NCBI RefSeq assembly: GCF_024372725.1
Contig: NZ_VOUA01000035.1
Coordinates: forward strand, 1-36,785
Direction: 5' to 3'
Length of the DNA: 36,785 nucleotides
Source: Methanosarcina sp. KYL-1
Lineage (GTDB): Archaea; Halobacteriota; Methanosarcinia; Methanosarcinales; Methanosarcinaceae
Shown: positions 8,397 through 17,347 of the stretch, piece after piece
Numbering within the stretch: position 1 is the first letter of the stretch
Layout: each line of letters opens with the position of its first letter
Notes under the pieces: model-generated
Seen by the model: only the letters and a program-made list of their open reading frames with translations
The model's database searches: none
What the model was told of the DNA's origin: nothing
Program-made: the position numbers and the translations under genes

Positions 8397-9020
8397 ATGC
8401 TTGCAAAAGGTTCGGAACCCTGGCTTTTTACGGCTGTATCAGCGACCGTTATGCTTGAAGTTCTTTATGTAGTAACGGGGAGTTCATTTCTCCGTCCTGC
8501 AGTTTTCCTTGGAGGGATGTTAACTTTATTTATGCTCCTGTTTTTCAGGGATCCTGAAAGAGAGGTTGAAATCTCGGACACTTACATGATTTCCCCGGCT
8601 GACGGCACTGTTATTGATATCAGGGACCGGAAGATCTGCATCTTCATGTTTTTCCAGAACGTCCATGTGAACAGGGCTCCTATTTCAGGCAGCGTCAGGG
8701 AAATCATCTACAAGAAAGGCGGATATCTCCCTGCTTTTTGCAAGGACTCGGAAAGGAATGAAAGGAACGAGTTTATCATTCACAGCAAATACGGGGACGT
8801 CTGCGTTACACAGATAGCAGGCACAATTGCCCGCAGGATTGTCTCGTACTCCAGGGTAAATGACCTGGTAGACCAGGGACAGCGTATAGGAATGATCCGT
8901 TTCGGGTCCAGGGTGGACGTAACAATCCCCGACGAGTTTGACATTGCCGTCAGGAAAGGGGAGCGTGTGCTTGCAGGTAAAACCGTTATAGCAACAATAA
9001 AAAATGACACGGACTTTTGA
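8397..9020 (+). CDS. asd: Archaetidylserine decarboxylase proenzyme
   Basis: Converts archaetidylserine to archaetidylethanolamine in the cytoplasmic membrane. It belongs to the phosphatidylserine decarboxylase family, which self-cleaves to form a pyruvoyl group. Two membrane segments fill the N terminus. Then come SPADGTV and a conserved QNVHVNRAPISG block. The cleavage site is seen as RFGSRVDV, where the Gly-Ser bond would split into beta and alpha chains. At 207 aa it is the short, prokaryotic/archaeal form. A GGTGAT/AAGG ribosome site overlaps the artA stop. It is the middle gene of an artA-asd-pssA operon. Confidence 0.9.
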   Translation: MLAKGSEPWLFTAVSATVMLEVLYVVTGSSFLRPAVFLGGMLTLFMLLFFRDPEREVEISDTYMISPADGTVIDIRDRKICIFMFFQNVHVNRAPISGSVREIIYKKGGYLPAFCKDSERNERNEFIIHSKYGDVCVTQIAGTIARRIVSYSRVNDLVDQGQRIGMIRFGSRVDVTIPDEFDIAVRKGERVLAGKTVIATIKNDTDF

Positions 9021-9022
9021 AC

Positions 9023-9733
9023 ATGAACGTATTCCAGATGTTAAGGCTCCCGGACCTGGTATCCCTTTTGAACCTGCTCTTCGGGATAGGCTCCATTTCA
9101 GCTGCCCATAATGGCTCTTTTGACCTGGCTTTGATCTTCCTCCTCCTCGCGGCAGTCGCAGACGGGGCAGATGGCTACATAGCCCGGAGGTTCAGCGGAG
9201 GAGAACTCGGGGAGCAGCTGGATTCCCTTGCCGATGCAGTCTCTTTCGGAGTTGCTCCTTCCCTTATCATATACTTCGGTTTCGGAGGAGAAGACCTTCT
9301 GGTTCCGATATTTTCGTGTTTCTACGCCGTTTGCGGGGTACTCCGGCTTGCCCGTTTCAATGCCCTCCCCTCCAAAAAAATAGGGTTTGAAGGCCTTCCT
9401 ATCACCGCAGGCTGTGTTATGCTGGTATCCTACTTGCTCCTGGACATGAGCCTTCTAAGGATAGACTTCCTGCTTGTCCTGACCCTTGCCCTCTCCTTCC
9501 TGATGGTGAGCACGGTAGCTTATCCCAAGGTCCGGAACATAAAGATCCTGGCTTTCGTAGCTTTCGTTTTCGGGGTTACGGTACTCCTGTTCTTTGTAAA
9601 CCCTTACTATATGCGGCTTTTTTCGGTGGTGCCCTTTGTCTTGATGCTGACTTACCTCTTATCCCCCTTCCTCAAGGTCCCCCTGCTGAGCAGTGCAAAC
9701 AATAAAAACGGAAGGGCAGGCAGGAAAGGATGA
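9023..9733 (+). CDS. pssA: Archaetidylserine synthase (CDP-alcohol phosphatidyltransferase)
   Basis: Transfers L-serine to CDP-archaeol to give archaetidylserine, the substrate of the preceding gene's product. The CDP-alcohol phosphotransferase signature is complete: DGADGYIARR followed by the G-x3-D-x3-D part in GEQLDSLADAVSFG. Several membrane segments follow, as in the family. I use ATG 9023 because GGA at 9011 is at a better distance. A TTG at 9017, overlapping the asd stop, is an alternative giving two extra residues. It is the last clear gene of the artA operon and is followed by a 12-bp repeat array and mptD. Confidence 0.9.
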   Translation: MNVFQMLRLPDLVSLLNLLFGIGSISAAHNGSFDLALIFLLLAAVADGADGYIARRFSGGELGEQLDSLADAVSFGVAPSLIIYFGFGGEDLLVPIFSCFYAVCGVLRLARFNALPSKKIGFEGLPITAGCVMLVSYLLLDMSLLRIDFLLVLTLALSFLMVSTVAYPKVRNIKILAFVAFVFGVTVLLFFVNPYYMRLFSVVPFVLMLTYLLSPFLKVPLLSSANNKNGRAGRKG

Positions 9734-9760
9734 CCCCGTTCAACATGTCTGCAGATAAAT

Positions 9761-9880
9761 ATTCCAGATAATATTCCAGATAATATTCCAGATAATATTC
9801 CAGATAATATTCCAGATAATATTCCAGATAATATTCCAGATAATATTCCAGATAATATTCCAGATAATATTCCAGATAAT
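9761..9880. repeat. 12-bp tandem repeat, 10 copies
   Basis: Ten consecutive copies of ATTCCAGATAAT run between pssA and mptD, ending about 55 nt before the mptD start. Copies are virtually perfect. The 12-bp period keeps every frame open, which explains the long spurious EYYL-type reading frame on the minus strand. Confidence 0.98.
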
Positions 9881-9935
9881 ATTCAGATAAAAATTTCAGA
9901 TAAAAACAAGATACAAAAACGCAGGAGATCTCCAC

Positions 9936-10304
9936 TTGACTGAAGGAAAGATAACTGACAGGGACAATGCCCTTTTTGAGGCCGGGATAAAACTCGGAGC
10001 CCTCTATCACCAGTTTACGGGCTCTCCCTTGAACATGAAAACAGCCTCAAGCCTTGAAAAAGCTATCCAGGAGAGTATCTCGGTCCAGCCCTACGTCGAA
10101 GACATTTCCGTGCAAATCGACCGGGAGATGCTGAAGAGCAAGTTGAACAGTGAATTCGGCTATTCCGAACTCCAGGGTCCCATGCTGAAAATCAAAATCA
10201 CTGTAAAATATAGCACTGCAAGGGTAAAAGTGGGGATGGCGTACGACCCGGAGCTGAATTATCCTCTCATGAAAATTGAAGAAATTGAAGAAATAACGGT
10301 TTGA
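9936..10304 (+). CDS. mptD: Dihydroneopterin aldolase MptD (methanopterin biosynthesis)
   Basis: Cleaves 7,8-dihydroneopterin to 6-hydroxymethyl-dihydropterin and glycolaldehyde, an early step to the methanogen C1 carrier (tetrahydromethanopterin or sarcinapterin). The 122-aa protein matches the archaeal family (formerly DUF372), unrelated in sequence to bacterial FolB. Characteristic blocks are GIKLGALYHQFTGSP near the N terminus, EKAIQESISVQPYVEDI, and LKIKITVKYSTARVKVGMAY. It starts with TTG at 9936, with AGGAG about 9 nt upstream. The last codons and stop are part of a 23-bp unit that is repeated three times past the gene end. Confidence 0.9.
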   Translation: MTEGKITDRDNALFEAGIKLGALYHQFTGSPLNMKTASSLEKAIQESISVQPYVEDISVQIDREMLKSKLNSEFGYSELQGPMLKIKITVKYSTARVKVGMAYDPELNYPLMKIEEIEEITV

Positions 10305-10350
10305 GCATTGAAGAAATAACGGTTTGAGCATTGAAGAAATAAAGTTTTGA
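10284..10350. repeat. 23-bp tandem repeat, 3 copies, containing the mptD stop codon
   Basis: The unit ATTGAAGAAATAACGGTTTG (plus AGC) is at 10284-10306 and 10307-10329; a diverged third copy is at 10330-10350. The first copy encodes the last residues of MptD and its TGA (10302-10304), so the gene's end has been duplicated in tandem. Confidence 0.96.
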
Positions 10351-10379
10351 ATCTAAGCGAACTTCACTTCATCTGGCAT

Positions 10380-10415
10380 GAAAGTACTTCGACGTGAAAA
10401 GTACTTTCCTTTCTT
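10380..10415 (+). terminator. Hairpin terminator candidate after mptD
   Basis: A perfect 10-bp inverted repeat (GAAAGTACTT at 10380-10389, AAGTACTTTC at 10399-10408) with a 9-nt loop is followed by a pyrimidine-rich run. It is well placed to end transcripts from the artA-pssA-mptD region. The rest of 10305-10691 holds T-rich sequence and a TATA box at 10571-10580 for the next gene. Confidence 0.5.
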
Positions 10416-10570
10416 TGTGCCTGTTATTTTGTAGAATTTCATGTTTGTTTTACTTTTCTTACTTTTTTCACTTTTTTGTAGCCGTCCTGTTTCTTATTCG
10501 ATAAATCCCTATTTCGATAAATCCCAATTATATAAATGAGGAGTGACTATATATTCTTTAAAAAAATATC

Positions 10571-10580
10571 CTTATAAATA
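10571..10580 (+). promoter_or_regulatory. TATA box for the PAS/GAF sensor gene
   Basis: CTTATAAATA would place transcription start near 10602, giving a leader of about 90 nt before the TTG at 10692. Confidence 0.45.
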
Positions 10581-10691
10581 GGGTAGGTCATTGGGGTCCA
10601 GCTCGTTATTTTTTTCTGCTGAAAGATTCCGGACCTTTTAGATTGTTAAAATTGTCGGAATCCTTCCGGGGGGGAGAGGATTAGTTTCTTA

Positions 10692-12263
10692 TTGATATCC
10701 GAAGACTCGGGGCCTGAAGAACTTGAGGCAATAGCCATTGCAGTACACTCTCTTGTAGGGCTCCCCACCACCATCCGCAGTCTCAGGCGAAAGGGGCTCC
10801 GGCTGGAAAAGGGGGAAATCCTTGACAGGGACTACACCGGGCCTGTACTCGAAGAGGTACTAAGGACAGGCAGGACCATACGTGAAGTCCCAATAGAAGG
10901 CACGTACAGCTGCAGGAACGTGGTAGTGTCTCCCATCTTCTCGGAGGACGGGAAGGTTATTGCGGCAGTCGGGATTGTGGACCTGCTGTCCCTCCTTGAA
11001 ATGCAGGAGATAATCAGGACCGTGATAAGCAACAGCCCTGCAGTTGTTTTTTTGTGGAAAAATGAAGAAAAATGGCCTTCTGAGTTCGTATCGGAAAACG
11101 TGGTCAAGTTCGGGTATACGGCAGAGGACTTTACTTCAGGCAGGGTCCTGTACGGGGATATCATCCACCCCGAGGACCTGAGGAGTGTGGAAGAGAATCT
11201 TGAACAGCGGATCCGGGAAGGGGCTGTTGACTTCAACATGGAGTACAGGATCTTTACGAAAGCCGGGGACCTGCGCTGGGTGAACGAAAGGACTTTTATC
11301 CAGCGAAACCCGGAGGGGGAAGTAACCCACTTCCAGGGGATCGTCCTGGACGTAAGTGACCGGAAGGAGAGTGAAGAGGCCCTCAAAAAAGCTCTTGAAA
11401 TGCAGGAGTCGCTGAAGACCATAATTAATAACAGCCCGGGAGTGGCTTTTTTGTGGAAAAACGAAGAAAACTGGCCTGCCGAATACGTTTCGGAAAACGT
11501 GACCCAGTTCGGGTATACGGTAGAAGATTTTACCTCAGGGAAGGTGCTTTACGGAAACATCATCCACAGGGATGATCTCGGAGCAGTGGTTGAAGCCCTT
11601 GAACGCAACATTGCAGAGGGACAGGACTCTTTCGAGATGGAATACAGGATCTTTACCGGAGACGGAAAAATGCTCTGGGTGGATGAGAGGACCTTTATCC
11701 AGCGGGACACGGAAGGCAATGCGACCCATTTCCAGGGCCTGGTCGTTGATGTTACCGAAAGAAAAGAAGCCCTTGAAATGCTTGAAGTCCAGAGGGAGCT
11801 TGGAATGGCCCTTAGCACCACCTGGAACCTGCAGTCCATGCTCAACCGGGTCCTGGATGACTGCTTGCAGATAAACGGGATCGACGCCGGGGGCATATAT
11901 CTCAAGGACGAACTCCTGGACCAGATAAACCTGGTGGCACACAGAGGAATTTCTCCCGAGTTTAAAAGAAGGGTTTCCAGATATAAGGCCGATTCCAGGG
12001 AGGCAAGCCAGATCTGGGCAGAAAGGCCCATCTACTCCCTGGACTTTTACTCCGAAGAAATGGCTGATGCAATCAAAGAGGAAGGGATCACGGCGGTTGC
12101 CATAATCCCCATGAAATACAAAGGGGAAATCATAGGCAGCCTGAACTTTGCGTCCCGCACCCTGGACAAAATTCCCCGGAATGTCCGTAACTTCCTTGAA
12201 AGCATCGCTCTCCTGGTGGTAAATCACATAGCTCCGATCCGTATCCAGGCGGAACTGTCGTGA
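10692..12263 (+). CDS. PAS-PAS-GAF sensor protein with a methanogen N-terminal domain
   Basis: A 523-aa soluble signal-sensing protein. Residues 1-100 form a domain that resembles the archaeal DUF2111 family (VHSLVGLPTTIRSLRRKGLR, then ...SPIFSEDGKVIAAVGIVDLL). Two PAS domains follow at about 105-230 and 240-355. They are close duplicates of each other: both carry WKNEE.WP.E.VSENV and MEYRIFT...HFQG. A GAF domain fills about 360-520 (LSTTWNLQSMLNRVLDDC, GEIIGSLNFASRT). No histidine kinase, HAMP or transmembrane segment is present, so output must pass through partner proteins. It starts with TTG at 10692; a GGAGAGGA ribosome site lies about 12 nt upstream. Ligand is unknown. Confidence 0.8.
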   Translation: MISEDSGPEELEAIAIAVHSLVGLPTTIRSLRRKGLRLEKGEILDRDYTGPVLEEVLRTGRTIREVPIEGTYSCRNVVVSPIFSEDGKVIAAVGIVDLLSLLEMQEIIRTVISNSPAVVFLWKNEEKWPSEFVSENVVKFGYTAEDFTSGRVLYGDIIHPEDLRSVEENLEQRIREGAVDFNMEYRIFTKAGDLRWVNERTFIQRNPEGEVTHFQGIVLDVSDRKESEEALKKALEMQESLKTIINNSPGVAFLWKNEENWPAEYVSENVTQFGYTVEDFTSGKVLYGNIIHRDDLGAVVEALERNIAEGQDSFEMEYRIFTGDGKMLWVDERTFIQRDTEGNATHFQGLVVDVTERKEALEMLEVQRELGMALSTTWNLQSMLNRVLDDCLQINGIDAGGIYLKDELLDQINLVAHRGISPEFKRRVSRYKADSREASQIWAERPIYSLDFYSEEMADAIKEEGITAVAIIPMKYKGEIIGSLNFASRTLDKIPRNVRNFLESIALLVVNHIAPIRIQAELS

Positions 12264-12299
12264 AACCCGGGTTTCCGGAATGCCTTCTAAGCTTCGTAC

Positions 12300-12360
12300 C
12301 TTTTCAAGCTTCTTACTTTTTCAAGTCTTTTCAAGCCTTCTCAAGTCTTTTCAAGCTTCT
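12300..12360. repeat. Degenerate 10-11 bp repeat including the hisC stop codon
   Basis: On the minus strand the hisC end reads GAAGCTTGA and is followed by four or five variants of AGRCTTGAAAA, each again containing TTGA. The unit is short and imperfect. Confidence 0.7.
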
Positions 12361-13451
12361 TTTTTTGCAGCCTCAAAAGCCGCTACAACCTTTTTGTTCT
12401 GTGCCGGAGTGCCCACAGTCACCCGGATGAAGGTATCTCCAGCCTCCCGGAAGGAGTCACAGGGGCGAACGATTATGCCCTTTCTCATGAGGGATTCGGT
12501 AACTGCTTTTGATTTCAGGGGGGAGACATCCACGAGCACGAAATTTGCCTGGGAAGGATATACCCTGAAGGGGATCTTTTCTATCAGGTATTTCCTGCCT
12601 TCCCTGGCAAGTTCTATGCTTTTTTGGAGGTGTTCGGCATCCGAGAGGGCTGCAACCCCTGCCCTGAGGGCGGGGAGGCTTACGGAAAATGGCGTTGCAG
12701 CCCGCAGGTACTCTTTTGCAAGCCATTCCGGCATTATCCCGTAGCCCAGGCGCAAGCCTGCAAGCCCGAAAACTTTGGAGAAGGTCCTGCCCACAACCAG
12801 GTTGTCGTACTCCCTGATGAGTCCGGCCAGGTTTTCGTCTGCGAACTCCACGTATGCTTCGTCCACGAAGACGAGTGCCTTTGTGTTTTCGACAATTCTC
12901 CGGAGGTCGGCTTCGGGCAGGAGGTTGCCTGAGGGGTTGTTTGGGGAGCAGAGAAAGATTATTTTTGTCCGGGAAGATTCGGCTTCCAGGACCTTTTCGG
13001 GGTCTAAGGAAAAGTCCGGGTTTCTTCCGACAAAGACCGGTTTTCCTCCGCAGGCCCTGGCCGGCAGTTCGTAATAGGCAAAGGTGGGGGTCGGGACAAC
13101 GACTTCGTCTCCCTTTTCAATCATGATCCTGCAAAGCCCGTCCAGGAGCCCGTCCATCCCGGGCCCTGAAGCTACCAGGTTCCGGACCGGAAAACCCGTG
13201 TACACCGAGAGGGCTTCCCTGAGTTCCCGTGCGTCGGCTGAGGGATAGATATTTGCCCCCGGGGCTGCTTCCACCAGGGCCTGCACGGCTTTTTGGGAAG
13301 GGCCAAGAGGGTTTTCGTTTGAGCCGAGTTTGATGATCGATGCAGGGTCAAGCCCGTAGGCCGAGGCAATTTCCTCAATGGATTTTCCCGGCACGTACTC
13401 TGCGATCTCAAAGATTTCCTTTTTTATGAGTTCAGGCCTGCTCAATGACAT
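12351..13451 (-). CDS. hisC: Histidinol-phosphate aminotransferase
   Basis: A PLP-dependent, class I/II fold aminotransferase that converts imidazole-acetol phosphate and glutamate to histidinol phosphate. Visible motifs are [11 protein letters not shown] near residue 43, [12 protein letters not shown] near 169, FVDEAYVEF near 196, and the PLP lysine in [17 protein letters not shown] (about residue 226). The protein ends in KKEA. I start at ATG 13451; a TTG one codon earlier is possible. The start overlaps the end of argD by 20 nt, so the two amino-acid aminotransferase genes form one operon. Confidence 0.93.
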   Translation of the reverse strand: MSLSRPELIKKEIFEIAEYVPGKSIEEIASAYGLDPASIIKLGSNENPLGPSQKAVQALVEAAPGANIYPSADARELREALSVYTGFPVRNLVASGPGMDGLLDGLCRIMIEKGDEVVVPTPTFAYYELPARACGGKPVFVGRNPDFSLDPEKVLEAESSRTKIIFLCSPNNPSGNLLPEADLRRIVENTKALVFVDEAYVEFADENLAGLIREYDNLVVGRTFSKVFGLAGLRLGYGIMPEWLAKEYLRAATPFSVSLPALRAGVAALSDAEHLQKSIELAREGRKYLIEKIPFRVYPSQANFVLVDVSPLKSKAVTESLMRKGIIVRPCDSFREAGDTFIRVTVGTPAQNKKVVAAFEAAKKEA

Positions 13452-14619
13452 CAACTACCGTATCTATCTGCTCTTTCGTAATCACGAGCGGAGGGACCAG
13501 GCGGAGCACCGAGTCCGAGGTGCAGTTCACGAGTACGCCGTTTTCCCTTGCAAAGTCGACAAACTTGCCGCAGGGGTACTTGATTTCAACCCCTACCATG
13601 AGCCCTTTCCCGCGGACTTCCACAACGTCGTCCCTGGCCATGTTCCTGAGCTTTTCTGTAAAGTAAGCCCCCATTTCCTTTGAACGTTCAAGGAGCTTTT
13701 CTTCCCTGATGGCCTCAATCGAAGCCAGGGCTGCTGCACAGGCAAGGGGCCCGCCCCCGAAGGTTGAGGCGTGCTGTCCGCGCTCGAAACTGATCCCATC
13801 GCGGGCCGCAATGGCTCCCATGGGGAAACCTCCTCCGATAGCCTTTGCCATGCTCATGATGTCGGGCTCAATCCCGAAGTGTTCCTTGCAAAACCAGGTG
13901 CCTGTCCTGCCAAAGCCTGTCTGGACCTCGTCAAAGATAAGGAGGGTCCCGGTCTCGTCACAGATTTCCCTGACCTCTTTGAGGTAACCGGCATCTGGCA
14001 CGTTCACCCCGCCTTCTCCCTGGATCGGCTCCAGGATCACGGCGGCTGTGTTTTTTGAAATTGCTTTCCTGACCGCGTCGGCATCGGAATAGGGAACAAA
14101 GGCGGTTTCCGAACTCACCGGAGGCATGAAGGGGTCCCTGTACATGCTTTTGTGGGTTACGGAAAGCGCTCCTATTGTCCTGCCGTGGAAAGAGTGTTCA
14201 GCTGCCACAAATGAGCTTTTTCCCGAGACCACGCGGGCAAGTTTCATTGCGGCTTCTACGGCTTCTGCCCCCGAGTTGCAGAAAAAGACGCGCTCCATGC
14301 CCGTGACCGAGACCAGGTTTTCAGCAAGTTCGGCCTGGATTTCGGTGTAGTAGAGGTTGGAGGTGTGGATCAGTTCCCCGGCCTGGGCCTGGATCGCCCT
14401 TACCACTTTCGGGTGGCAGTGTCCCACATTGTTTACTGCTATCCCGGCCACGCAGTCGATGTACTCCCTGCCGTAGATGTCCTGGACAAGTGCCCCCCTT
14501 CCTTTAGAAAGCACCAGGGGCTGGCGCCCGTAAGTCTGCATTACACATTTTGCATCCTTCCCGATAACGGAATCATACCTTGCCTGTGGGTCCTGCGGGC
14601 CCTTTGTTTCTTCTGTCAA
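13432..14619 (-). CDS. argD: Acetylornithine aminotransferase
   Basis: A class III PLP aminotransferase of arginine synthesis, transferring the amino group from glutamate to N-acetylglutamate semialdehyde; it may also serve N-succinyl-diaminopimelate in lysine synthesis. Motifs are [36 protein letters not shown], and the PLP lysine in [15 protein letters not shown] choose TTG at 14619 ([11 protein letters not shown]) because AAAGGAG lies 5 nt upstream. An in-frame ATG at 14649 lacks such a site and would add ten residues. hisC overlaps its 3' end. A long presumed leader upstream carries seven 25-bp repeats. Confidence 0.92.
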   Translation of the reverse strand: MTEETKGPQDPQARYDSVIGKDAKCVMQTYGRQPLVLSKGRGALVQDIYGREYIDCVAGIAVNNVGHCHPKVVRAIQAQAGELIHTSNLYYTEIQAELAENLVSVTGMERVFFCNSGAEAVEAAMKLARVVSGKSSFVAAEHSFHGRTIGALSVTHKSMYRDPFMPPVSSETAFVPYSDADAVRKAISKNTAAVILEPIQGEGGVNVPDAGYLKEVREICDETGTLLIFDEVQTGFGRTGTWFCKEHFGIEPDIMSMAKAIGGGFPMGAIAARDGISFERGQHASTFGGGPLACAAALASIEAIREEKLLERSKEMGAYFTEKLRNMARDDVVEVRGKGLMVGVEIKYPCGKFVDFARENGVLVNCTSDSVLRLVPPLVITKEQIDTVVDVIEQA

Positions 14620-15126
14620 GTAAACTCCTTTCCTGAAATTTGTAATCATAAACGGTTGATTTTGAAGTTTTAGCGGGTTATTATGTTTGAAGTTTAACGG
14701 GTTATTATGGTTTGAAGTTTAACGGGTTATTATGGTTTGAAGTTTAACGGGTTATTATGGTTTGAAGTTTTAATGGGTTATTATGTTTGAAGTTTAACGG
14801 GTTATATGGTTTGGAAGTTTTAGTGGGTTATTGCATTTACGTTTATTTTGAATTTTTAGGGGGTGCTGAAAACCAGATAATTCCCTGATTCCCTAATAAT
14901 GTTACTGCTCCTTCTAAAAAAAAGAAATTCCTTTTATACAGTTCATCCTTTCCGGGAATTCGTCCTTTTTTGCCTTTTTCTCCCTTTCTTATGGAGCCTG
15001 TTTTTCCCATAAGGATGAAGCGGCATTTAAGGATATGGGTGAAGTGGATGGAAGAGAAAAGGATGGAAGAGAGCGGACATAAACGGGACTTAAGCGGGAA
15101 TATTCCGTTTTCGGACCTTTCCCTGT
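14620..15126. other. Intergenic region with argD promoter and leader array
   Basis: On the minus strand TGTATAAAAG at 14931-14940 is a good TATA box, predicting transcription from about 14908 and a leader near 290 nt for argD. Most of that leader is the 25-bp array. Between 14940 and 15126 I see only purine-rich sequence and no supported gene. Confidence 0.5.
14661..14833. repeat. About 25-bp tandem repeat, 7 copies, in the argD leader
   Basis: Units of 24-27 bp built on TTTGAAGTTTAACGGGTTAT repeat seven times with small insertions and substitutions, more diverged toward the promoter-distal and promoter-proximal ends. Confidence 0.94.
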
Positions 15127-16377
15127 TTATATATGGTGTTCTCCGGTTCCCGAGTTTCTTCCGGACATCCGGGAGCCTGTGAAACGCCTGCTTCTTCCTA
15201 AAGCCCTGGTCCTGGCAGACCTTCTTTCCCTGCCGGGCACAAAACCATTTTTGGCTTTTGTCTTTGTTTTGGTTTTTGTCTTTGTTTTAAGCAGGGTTTC
15301 GATTTCCACCACTTCAAGTGCCTTTACGAGCCCCTCTTCGGGAGAGTTTTCTTTAAACCCTGTGGCTGCCTTTTCAGCCGCCTGGCTCTCAGAGTTCTGG
15401 ACTTTTCTGAACGCTGTTTTTTCTGCGGGTTCCCGGATAAAGGATACTCCGGAAGGTGCCCTGATTGTGCCGTCTACCCTTGCCTTTTCATGCAGGAACA
15501 CGGAGTCGGCCTTTATTCCTCCGTAGATCCGGCTGTTTCTTCCTATGCGGACCTGCCCCTTTGAAACAAGGCTGCCGTGGACGGTGCTGTTGTCCCCAAG
15601 GGTAATTTTGCCTTCCGAATGGATGCTTCCCTGCAGGGTCAGGCCTTTTCCTCCCTCCAGTGATTGCGCTTTAATATTCCCTATAAGGATGCAGCTGTTT
15701 CCTATTTTGGCTTCTCCGGAAACCTCTATGGCTTCCGGGGAGACTTTTGTGCCGGCAGGCACGACCAGAAGCTTTTCACCAAGCCGTGGGCTCTCTTCAT
15801 CGTCTTCACAGTCTTCGAAGAGGTCTTCAATGGCTTTTTCAACTTCTTCGCCCTTTCCTAGGCGCATCATTTCCCTTATGTACAGGAAGAGGAACATGAT
15901 TACGGGCACGGGGTTCCTGACCACTATCCAGCCTTTGGTTTCGAACCCGGCTTTGACCTTCACCTCTTTTCCGACGTCAAGGTCTCCGTTGACGGTCAGT
16001 TTCCCGTCAATTGCCACGAATTCTCCCAGATAGGCGTTTTTCCCGACCTCTACGCTGCTTCCCAGTTTTGACCACATGTCAATCCTGGCATCGGACTTTG
16101 CCACGACTTCCCCCGAAACGTTCACCCCTTCCCCTATGATGACCGTGTTTCCGAGTATGCCGTATTCAATGCTGGAGTGATTGCCGACAATAACGTCTCC
16201 ATCCACTACAATCCTGTTTTCCTCGATTCTGGTGTTATCGGGAATCAGGAGGGACCTGAGGATCTGTTCTGGCTCTGAGATGCTCTCACTCTCCGGGGGC
16301 ATGCTGCCTGAGTATCTTTTATGAGTTTTAAGAATTTTACGTATATTCGAAGGTATGCTTCTTGAAACTTTCCTCAA
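15127..16377 (-). CDS. Bactofilin-like polymer-forming cytoskeletal protein
   Basis: A 416-aa protein with two right-handed beta-helix regions. They are recognisable from short strand repeats such as NRIVVDGDVIVGNHSSIEYG, INGKL-type turns (IDGKLTVNGDLDVGKEV) and later KAQSLEGGKGLTLQGSIHSE and GRNSRIYGGI. This resembles bactofilin/polymer-forming cytoskeletal domains. Between them lies a hydrophobic segment (NPVPVIMFLFLYI) that could touch the membrane, followed by an acidic stretch. The C-terminal 100 residues are low-complexity and basic, with a KTKTKTKTKTK run encoded by a DNA microsatellite near 15260-15290. It starts with TTG at 16377 after AAAGGAT. A TATA box lies at 16431-16445. Role in shape or envelope organisation is inferred. 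Confidence 0.7.
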   Translation of the reverse strand: MRKVSRSIPSNIRKILKTHKRYSGSMPPESESISEPEQILRSLLIPDNTRIEENRIVVDGDVIVGNHSSIEYGILGNTVIIGEGVNVSGEVVAKSDARIDMWSKLGSSVEVGKNAYLGEFVAIDGKLTVNGDLDVGKEVKVKAGFETKGWIVVRNPVPVIMFLFLYIREMMRLGKGEEVEKAIEDLFEDCEDDEESPRLGEKLLVVPAGTKVSPEAIEVSGEAKIGNSCILIGNIKAQSLEGGKGLTLQGSIHSEGKITLGDNSTVHGSLVSKGQVRIGRNSRIYGGIKADSVFLHEKARVDGTIRAPSGVSFIREPAEKTAFRKVQNSESQAAEKAATGFKENSPEEGLVKALEVVEIETLLKTKTKTKTKTKAKNGFVPGRERRSARTRALGRSRRFTGSRMSGRNSGTGEHHI

Positions 16378-16430
16378 AAATCCTTTTTAGGCCCACTTTG
16401 AAAGGCCTTCATCCGAAAATTACTCTCTAT

Positions 16431-16445
16431 GATATAGATATATTC
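16431..16445 (-). promoter_or_regulatory. TATA box of the bactofilin-like gene
   Basis: On the minus strand GGAATATATCTATATC predicts initiation near 16410, about 35 nt before the TTG start. Confidence 0.5.
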
Positions 16446-16643
16446 CTGTTCTTTTTTCAGTTTATCCTGTGAAAATGCTTGAGCAGTAAGGATAACATCT
16501 CTAAGAATAACGTCCTATATATATTATCCCTAACTACACAAAAATTCTAATTACACGAAAGTCCTGGCTGCACAAAATTTTTGCAATATGAGAAGAGACT
16601 CCTCAAAGAAAAAAAATAATATTGAAAAAGAGTGCCTTATGGC

Positions 16644-17126
16644 TTATTCTTCTCTTTTCGACTCAATCCCTACCCGTACATCCACTGCCGGTCCGTTTTC
16701 GAGGTCCCGGATCTCGGCAGGGGACAGGAGCAGCTGTCCTGTTGCAAGCAGCCTTCCGGCTTTGTCCGTGACCAGCACCTCTTCTCCGGCCCGGATATCA
16801 GGGTCAAGTTCAACCACATGCTTTGCAAAGGCTGTTTTGCCCTTTGCAATAAAAGGTGCGGCATCTTCGCAGACCGTGACCCTGAGTTTCTTTTCCGGCA
16901 GAAATCCGTGGAGGACGGAAGCTGCCTCCATGCTCAGGGTAAAAAACCCGTCCTTTGCTCTTGCAGTGGCGATACGCTTTCCGGAGTGGAAGACCTGGCG
17001 CACCCTTTTTGTACGGGATAACTGGAACGTTGCCCCGTCCGGGAAAAGTTCTTTTCCCGCGCCTTTCCCGAACTGGTAATCCGCAATCATACGGACTCTG
17101 GAAAGTCTTTCTTTATCACTGTCCAT
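16644..17126 (-). CDS. PUA-domain RNA-binding protein
   Basis: The N-terminal half (LSRVRMIADYQFGKGAGKELFP and following) resembles the domain that precedes PUA in archaeal tRNA-guanine transglycosylase-related proteins. The C-terminal part is a PUA domain (KHVVELDPDIRAGEEVLVTD, then LLATGQLLLSPAEI). The likely role is RNA binding in tRNA or rRNA modification. I choose ATG 17126 (MDSDKERLSRV) because the homology-like sequence begins there. An in-frame ATG at 17204 would add 26 residues without domain character. Neither start has a clear ribosome site, and the promoter TATA at 17231-17245 leaves room for the upstream start. The exact start is therefore uncertain. Confidence 0.75.
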   Translation of the reverse strand: MDSDKERLSRVRMIADYQFGKGAGKELFPDGATFQLSRTKRVRQVFHSGKRIATARAKDGFFTLSMEAASVLHGFLPEKKLRVTVCEDAAPFIAKGKTAFAKHVVELDPDIRAGEEVLVTDKAGRLLATGQLLLSPAEIRDLENGPAVDVRVGIESKREE

Positions 17127-17230
17127 GAGGGTAAATAATATACAGGCCTTAAAGCCGTTCCGGTCATTCCCTGTTTTGGAGAAGGGGTGAAAAGAAATGC
17201 ACATTTTTATTTTCTGAATGAAATAAAAAA

Positions 17231-17245
17231 CTATTTATATTGGTA
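17231..17245. promoter_or_regulatory. Shared bidirectional TATA element
   Basis: CTATTTATATTGG reads as a TATA box on both strands (TTTATATT plus, AATATAAATAG minus). It lies between the divergent PUA gene and the first RHH-like paralog and could serve both. Confidence 0.45.
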
Positions 17246-17347
17246 TCTTTTAAGCAATAAACTGCAGGAAGGCATGAAACCCTGTAATGAACCTGGCAAT
17301 AATGTAAGGAACTCCGGGGCTTAAGGTCGCAGGTAGAAGTCCCCTGC

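Noticed and set aside
9672-10010. 112-aa minus-strand frame with EYYL repeats
   Set aside because: Translation of the 12-bp array and of parts of pssA and mptD on the wrong strand.
14970-15182. 70-aa plus-strand frame between argD and the bactofilin-like gene
   Set aside because: Low-complexity purine-rich sequence running into the antisense of the next gene, without a domain or convincing ribosome site.
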